Shown here one piece after another: positions 59,548 through 64,000 of a stretch of DNA of 64,000 nt. A program made the position numbers and the translations under genes. The stretch is from Erysipelothrix sp. HDW6A. Its GTDB lineage: Bacteria > Bacillota_I > Bacilli_A > Erysipelotrichales > Erysipelotrichaceae. The notes under the pieces are model-generated. The model was given only the letters and a program-made list of their open reading frames with translations, had not been told where the DNA came from and searched no databases. Location of the stretch: positions 682,001 through 746,000 of the forward strand of contig NZ_CP049859.1 in assembly GCF_011400295.1 (NCBI RefSeq). Direction: 5' to 3'. Numbering within the stretch: position 1 is the stretch's first letter; each line of letters begins with the position of its first letter.

Positions 59548-59763
59548 GTGAATATTAAAAATATAAAGATGAAAAAGCTTAGGGAACAGTTAAATTTATC
59601 ACAATTGTCTTTATCAAAGAAAGTTGGAGTTTCACGACAAACGATAATTAGTGTTGAAAACGGTGACTATAACCCAACTTTGGAATTATGTATTAAAATT
59701 TGCAAAGAATTAAATGTCACCTTAAATGATTTATTTTGGAACGATGAAGGAGAGAGTATATGA
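59548..59763 (+). CDS. XRE family regulator
   Basis: About 71 residues, nearly all a Cro/CI helix-turn-helix: KMKKLREQLNLSQLSLSKKVGVSRQTIISVENGDYNPTLELCIKICKELNVTLNDLFW, as in small YgzD-like regulators. The start is unsure: GTG at 59545 or 59548 or the ATG at 59569; AGGAG lies at 59541-59545, which is too close to the GTGs. The stop overlaps the next gene by four bases (ATGA), a known pattern in which the regulator controls its membrane partner. The large palindrome over its promoter is probably its autoregulatory operator. Confidence 0.8.
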   Translation: MNIKNIKMKKLREQLNLSQLSLSKKVGVSRQTIISVENGDYNPTLELCIKICKELNVTLNDLFWNDEGESI

Positions 59764-60197
59764 TTACAGAAAAAATGGATGAAAGAATGTTGATGATTAG
59801 AGGAAGAGGGTTATTGCACGGTTTTTTAGCTATTTGTTCTTTGATTTTTTTAAAGAATGTTGCAACAGGTTTGTTTAATATTCAAATTGAGTCTGTGACA
59901 AGGACTGATTTCGCAATTATTTTTGTAAGTATGTTTGTAGTGTCAATATATATGTTAATTAATGATGGAATTTCTGAACAAGTAATATTGCAAACTAGAT
60001 TTATATTTCCTATATTAAGCTTGCTCTTTATTGCTATTACTATTCTTGAATTTATGAATGGCTCATCAATAAACTCTTTACCTTGTATTAGTATTTCATT
60101 CAACTTGTTTATTCAATCAACAGTTACTACTGTGTACTCTATTATCTTATGGAAAAAGTATTCAGAAATTAAAGCAACAAGCAAAGCAGATTATTGA
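59760..60197 (+). CDS. four-span membrane protein paired with the XRE regulator
   Basis: A 145-residue hydrophobic protein with four membrane segments (about 18-34, 52-70, 80-97 and 112-133) and a polar N-terminus. It is coupled to the XRE gene by a four-base overlap. Similar XRE-plus-membrane-protein pairs are common in Firmicutes; function is not known. The coding end lies three bases from the stop codon of the transposase remnant on the other strand. Confidence 0.65.
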   Translation: MITEKMDERMLMIRGRGLLHGFLAICSLIFLKNVATGLFNIQIESVTRTDFAIIFVSMFVVSIYMLINDGISEQVILQTRFIFPILSLLFIAITILEFMNGSSINSLPCISISFNLFIQSTVTTVYSIILWKKYSEIKATSKADY

Positions 60198-60199
60198 TA

Positions 60200-60246
60200 C
60201 TATTGGTATCTTACAATCAAAGCATCCAAATAGTGTTTAACATCAA
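60200..60246 (-). pseudogene. C-terminal remnant of the ISLre2-like transposase
   Basis: On the minus strand, DVKHYLDALIVRYQ and a stop codon (TAG at 60200-60202). When the IS3 element and one CAA target copy are removed, this piece joins in frame to the sequence at 61525-61621 (QTKF then DVKHY), so it is the end of the transposase gene that begins at 62881. Confidence 0.7.
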
Positions 60247-60287
60247 GGGAACTGACCTAGTTCCGTGGGACTAAAGAAAAAACCAAG

Positions 60288-61139
60288 TTAGGATGAAGCC
60301 AACCGGTAATTAACGGGAGATTGATATCCTAGCTTTTCTTGTATTCGATTTTCATTGTAATATTTTAAATAGTGTATCACAGTTTGTGATACAATTTCAG
60401 TAGAACTCTTTAGTTCTGGATTTAATTCGAATGTTTCACACTTTAGAGAGGCATGAAATGATTCGATAGGAGCATTATCAGCGGGTGTGCCCTTACGGGA
60501 CATACTCATGGTAATGCTTTTGTTTTTTACTCTACGTTGATAATCTTTTGATGTGTAGACACTACCTTGGTCAGAATGAAGAATACATGGCTGAAGGATA
60601 TCTGGAAGTTGATTTAATGTATCAATGACGCATTCTAGGTTTTGTCTGTCACTCAATGTAGACGCAATAATCTCGCCATTGTATAAATCCATGATCGTAG
60701 ATAAATAGAGCATCTTATTGCCATAAGGGATGTAAGTGATATCTGTCACTAATTTCTCTAGAGGACGTACTGATTTAAAGTCACGATTAATGATATTAGG
60801 CATAATGATTGGCAGAGTTTTGTTTTTTCTATACCTTTTGACCTTAACACGGCATTGGCATTGGTGTTTCTGCATTATCTTTTGAACAGTGTTCTTATTG
60901 ATAATTCTTTCTTTTCGAATTAGTGCAGTTATTTTTCGATATCCGTAGCGGAATTTGTTTTCTTTACAAAGTTCAATTACTAACGCTTCATTGACAGAAT
61001 AATTATTAAACTCTACCTGCTCTTTTTTAGTCCAACGGTAATACGTTGACTTAGGTATCCCAAAAAGATTCAAGATATCTTTAATAGATACAGTGTCGCG
61101 ATATTCATCAACTAGCTTAATGATTATTTCGGGTACCAC
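60288..61139 (-). CDS. IS3-family transposase, DDE part (OrfB)
   Basis: A 283-residue DDE transposase: helix-turn-helix start (SIKDILNLFGIPKSTYYRW), then the catalytic Asp in VTDITYIPYG, Asp in LHSDQGSVYTS and Glu in APIESFHASLKCE. Full length, no stop or frameshift, so it is likely active. It is made as a fusion with OrfA through -1 slippage at AAAAAAG (61160-61166). Confidence 0.93.
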   Translation of the reverse strand: MVPEIIIKLVDEYRDTVSIKDILNLFGIPKSTYYRWTKKEQVEFNNYSVNEALVIELCKENKFRYGYRKITALIRKERIINKNTVQKIMQKHQCQCRVKVKRYRKNKTLPIIMPNIINRDFKSVRPLEKLVTDITYIPYGNKMLYLSTIMDLYNGEIIASTLSDRQNLECVIDTLNQLPDILQPCILHSDQGSVYTSKDYQRRVKNKSITMSMSRKGTPADNAPIESFHASLKCETFELNPELKSSTEIVSQTVIHYLKYYNENRIQEKLGYQSPVNYRLASS

Positions 61140-61441
61140 ATCCTTTCTCTTTCCAAATACTTTTTTAATAATTCAATTTGTTGCTCCAAAGATTTAATCC
61201 TAAGTCTTTGTGTTTCTTCGACCGTATCTCTTTCTGGACCTTTTCCAAAAGTATATTGCTTGCCTACGGGTTGAGAAAATCGATAGTGTTCACCATTTCG
61301 ATACCATCTCCACCATGTTTTGACTTGAGTTATATTTTTTATTCCAAGTTCAGTTTGAATAAACCTGTTTGAGTATCCTGATAATTTCATTTCTATAACT
61401 TTCATCTTTGTTTCATAACTATGCATAATTCGTGTTCCCAT
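61124..61441 (-). CDS. IS3-family OrfA
   Basis: A 105-residue protein with a helix-turn-helix (KMKVIEMKLSGYSNRFIQTELGIKNITQVKTWW) and a leucine-zipper-like end (RLRIKSLEQQIELLKKYLE). It overlaps OrfB by 16 bases, and the A6G heptamer at 61160-61166 fits the programmed frameshift used by this family to make the OrfAB transposase. Confidence 0.9.
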   Translation of the reverse strand: MGTRIMHSYETKMKVIEMKLSGYSNRFIQTELGIKNITQVKTWWRWYRNGEHYRFSQPVGKQYTFGKGPERDTVEETQRLRIKSLEQQIELLKKYLERERMWYPK

Positions 61442-61621
61442 AAGAAAACCTCCTATATTGAACTATTTTACAATAATTCTCATACAAGAGGTTTTTCTTT
61501 AGTCCCACGGAACTAGGTCAGTTCCAAACTTAGTTTGATGTTTTTTCTTTTCAAAGATAGCCCAATCAACATTTGAGGTTTTTAGTGATTTAATACCGTT
61601 ATCTTCATCAACACTAAGTCC

Positions 61622-62881
61622 TTAAAGATACAACTTTTTTAAATTATAACCATTCAGATGATTCATTCGATGATTAACATAGATTTCTAAATTGTCCTGT
61701 GAATATGCATTAGGATTACGAGTGAAGTTTGAAGCAAGAGTATGAGATATGGAAGACTCCATACTACAGCTAATATTGAACCTAAAGGATTGTTTAATAC
61801 TAGATTTGTGATTTAAGATGTACTTTGCTTGTTGGGTAATAGAATCAACTCTTTCAGGGCTATTTGATATGATGATTTCAATGAGCTTATTAAATGTATC
61901 ATCGTGGTTCTTCAGTATTGATTCTTCCAATGTAGATTGCAACTCTTTATCCTTGGTAATACGATTAAGCGCCTGCTTAAAGTGAAATTTATCAAGTAAG
62001 AGCTTGTTTGTAGCGTTATCTAAGTCAATGTATTTTGTAGATTCCTTAATCCAACGTGCACCATCACCAATAAAGAAAAGTCGCTTGATTTTATCAATAT
62101 CATACCTTTCATGTAGCACATCAGCTACACTCTCCCAAAACAACTCTCTCATACCCATTACATGATATTTATTGATAAGTATTTTACGTTTAGTTCCTTC
62201 AATGCCTTCAAAGAGTACAGCAGATTTAACCATCTTATTCTTGCCTGTATTAAGATGTACATACTTCTCATCAGCCATGATGTATAAGGTATCAGGAGTA
62301 TCTTTAGTGCTAACTGCTACATCAAACATATTGGCATTTCGTATTGAGTTATAAACTGTTTGTCTTGATATCGTAAATGCTTCATTGTCATTTATTGAAT
62401 AAGCATTTCCAATACGTTCACCAATAATTTTACCAACTTTAATCATTGAGTTGTGGTCTGCATATAAAGCTACAAGCATTGATTTGATACATGGATCATA
62501 TCTGTCATATTTAGGAATTCCAAGCTTAGAATCAACATAACAGTACGCCTTACCAGTTAATCTATCAAGGTAAATCGTACGATTGATATTAACCCTTCCA
62601 AATGGAGTAATAAGTGTTCTAGAACGTCTACACTTCACATAGAATTGATGTACTCGATATTGGCTGTATCGAAATTGCATATCCATTTCTTCGACAGTTT
62701 CTTCGCAGAGGGTACGTGCAGTTTCAAAGGTTAGTTCACTGATATCTTGAATAAGTTGAACATAATCAAAGATACCTTTATATTCAGATTGAAGGTTAGT
62801 GACACTTACCAAAGAATCAGAAGCTTTTTCTATGATAGAATTCATAAACAAGAATAGATTATTTTGTGTTAGAATAGACAT
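61622..62881 (-). pseudogene. ISLre2-family (UPF0236-like) transposase, broken by a stop codon and an IS
   Basis: The 419-residue open part has the look of ISLre2 transposases, including FGRVNINRTIYLDRLTGKAY, LYIMADEKYVHLNTGK and LFFIGDGARWIKES (probable catalytic Asp residues). The frame is closed by TAA at 61622-61624 but continues in the same frame through GLSVDEDNGIKSLKTSNVDW to 61525, where an IS3 element is inserted; the last 14 residues lie at 60200-60246. Repaired length is about 466 residues, normal for the family. GAAAGGAA precedes the start. The left terminal repeat of this element was not found, so the left end may be lost. Confidence 0.85.
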
Positions 62882-63068
62882 GTGGAGTTTCCTTTCTTGA
62901 TAATATGATGAAGTTTACCAAATCATATCAAATTGGGATTCCACTCTTAGTGTACACGATCTTGATTGTGAAAAAAGTTGAATAATTAACAGAGAAGGTA
63001 TATATAATTTGATTGAAGTATAAAGTAATCTAAGTTTTAAAATATTTAATAAAGGAGGGTAAATCGAA
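62882..63068. other. end of the ISLre2-like element and promoter of the next gene
   Basis: On the right, TTGAAT (62978-62983), 17 bases, then TATATA (63001-63006) form a likely promoter for the surface protein. The left part, including TCTTAGTGTACACGATC near 62944-62960, is probably the transposase element's terminal region. No gene is seen. Confidence 0.5.
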
Positions 63069-64000
63069 ATGATTTACAGAAAAATAACTAATAAATATAA
63101 AGGAATAGTTATATTGTCGATAATTGCAATGCTACTCATACCCTTAAATGTTTTTGCAAATTCTGAAGAGCTAGATGAATGGATGCCAGATCAAAATCTC
63201 CAAAATTTGATTGTCGAAAAATTTGGACTGAACAATGTTTCAGATATAACAAAAGACTTGCTACTAAATGGTTATATAAGTATTAATACTACAGATCAAA
63301 ACTGGATTAATACAAATGAGACAACAGGAATGGAACTTTTTAGAGGTGTCTATCTATATTCAGATGGATATCAGTCGGGTATTAATGAATCCGAGTTATT
63401 TGAATCTAGCTTAAAAAAACTCGAACCATATGCAAGTAAGACGGTGATATACATTAGTGGTAATTTAAATAAAGTATTTGGTGATGTAATTGATTTCAGA
63501 AATTATAATGAATTTGATTCTATTAATTTTGACCCTCATAATGTATATCCATTCAACAAAACACTAATACTAACCCCTTCAAATTTTGATTCTTTTAAGA
63601 TTAATCCATACGAATTTTTCTCCTTTCTAAAAGGCAATGTAATACCTGAGAATACTCCATATTATTTTTATATTGCAACACCTGATTCAAGCGATGCAAT
63701 TTCCTATCGTGGGGATTTCGATGGTGAATATATTACGTTCAATAGAGAACAATATGCAAGTTTCTCTAGTTGGGAAGGAATAGAAATAAATATTAATCCT
63801 GATGATATATATCCAAGCACACCTTCAATTTCTGGATATTTTACTGACGGACATACTGCTTTTTTAAATATTACATTAAACATCCGATTTGAGCAAAATA
63901 AATATAACGTTACATTTGATAAAATGAATGGCACATTGCCAGAAGTTAAGACTGTATTTGAGAATGAAGTAGTGGAACGCCCCACATCACCAACCAAAGA
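63069..64000 (+). CDS. internalin-like surface protein with InlB B-repeat, 3' end outside the window
   Basis: The first 310 residues of a secreted protein. Signal peptide about 1-30 (GIVILSIIAMLLIPLNVFA), then an internalin-like cap (WMPDQNLQNLIVEKFGLNN), an unrecognised beta-rich part, and at the window edge the start of an InlB B-repeat (YNVTFDKMNGTLPEVKTVFENEVVERPTSPTKE, as the first strand of such repeats). AAGGAGGG lies upstream of ATG 63069. It is a second B-repeat protein besides the LPSTG protein at 9117, with no further similarity seen. Its anchor is beyond the window. Confidence 0.8.
   Translation, partial: MIYRKITNKYKGIVILSIIAMLLIPLNVFANSEELDEWMPDQNLQNLIVEKFGLNNVSDITKDLLLNGYISINTTDQNWINTNETTGMELFRGVYLYSDGYQSGINESELFESSLKKLEPYASKTVIYISGNLNKVFGDVIDFRNYNEFDSINFDPHNVYPFNKTLILTPSNFDSFKINPYEFFSFLKGNVIPENTPYYFYIATPDSSDAISYRGDFDGEYITFNREQYASFSSWEGIEININPDDIYPSTPSISGYFTDGHTAFLNITLNIRFEQNKYNVTFDKMNGTLPEVKTVFENEVVERPTSPTK

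Larger units (their letters stand above)
60247..61525 (-). mobile_element. IS3-family insertion sequence (IS150-like group)
   Basis: About 1.28 kb with two overlapping transposase frames. Imperfect terminal repeats of about 36 bases begin GGAACTGACCTAGTTCC on each side. A possible 3-bp target duplication CAA flanks it (60244-60246 and 61525-61527), although the ends are not perfectly symmetric. It lies inside an ISLre2-like transposase gene. Confidence 0.88.

Overview
The window is low-GC Firmicute DNA (about 36% GC by eye). Consensus TTGACA/TATAAT and extended -10 promoters, strong AGGAGG ribosome sites, LPxTG and InlB-type surface proteins and a WecB/WecC-type wall or capsule locus fit an Erysipelothrix-like member of the Erysipelotrichia. 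The genus is a guess from gene content.

Layout. 1-6.4 kb: the end of a surface-polysaccharide locus (partial UDP-GlcNAc 2-epimerase, UDP-ManNAc dehydrogenase, GT4, Wzy-like polymerase, TagA/WecG transferase, polyprenyl-phosphate sugar transferase). 6.4-24.3 kb: chromosomal genes, including an AgrC-like kinase, a VanY-like carboxypeptidase, an InlB-repeat LPSTG protein, an ABC-F protein with a leader peptide, 3-methyladenine glycosylase, acetyltransferases, a TetR-flanked betaine transporter/ornithine cyclodeaminase pair, a J-domain protein, a MerR-controlled heterodimeric ABC exporter and tRNA-Val(GAC).

24.4-59.3 kb: an integrative conjugative element or integrated conjugative plasmid of about 35 kb. 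It holds an unrecognised replication-like gene behind direct repeats, ParA and ParB, several small membrane proteins, a 1820-residue thioester/VaFE adhesin flanked by two DUF5011-like surface proteins, an ArdC/Toprim protein, a type IV secretion set (VirB3-, VirB2-, VirB6-like, VirB4, MobP2-type relaxase, VirD4, M23 hydrolase), a type III toxin-antitoxin system, a hairpin cluster that may be oriT, a Y-family polymerase and a serine recombinase. 59.4-64 kb: an XRE regulator with a striking operator, an IS3-family element inserted in a decayed ISLre2-like transposase gene, and the start of an internalin-like protein.

The most unusual signal is a 20-bp palindrome, consensus ACATAGCAAATTTGCTATGT, present 11 times between 26.5 and 53.2 kb, in intergenic gaps and usually just before a ribosome site. 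Its asymmetric centre occurs in both orientations and its half-sites vary independently, which points to a dimeric DNA-binding protein, perhaps the element's own ParB acting in a KorB-like way. Other notable items are the type III toxin-antitoxin module, three short leader ORFs (one ending Pro-Pro-stop just before a terminator-like hairpin), and four single-base losses that break three genes and may be sequencing errors.
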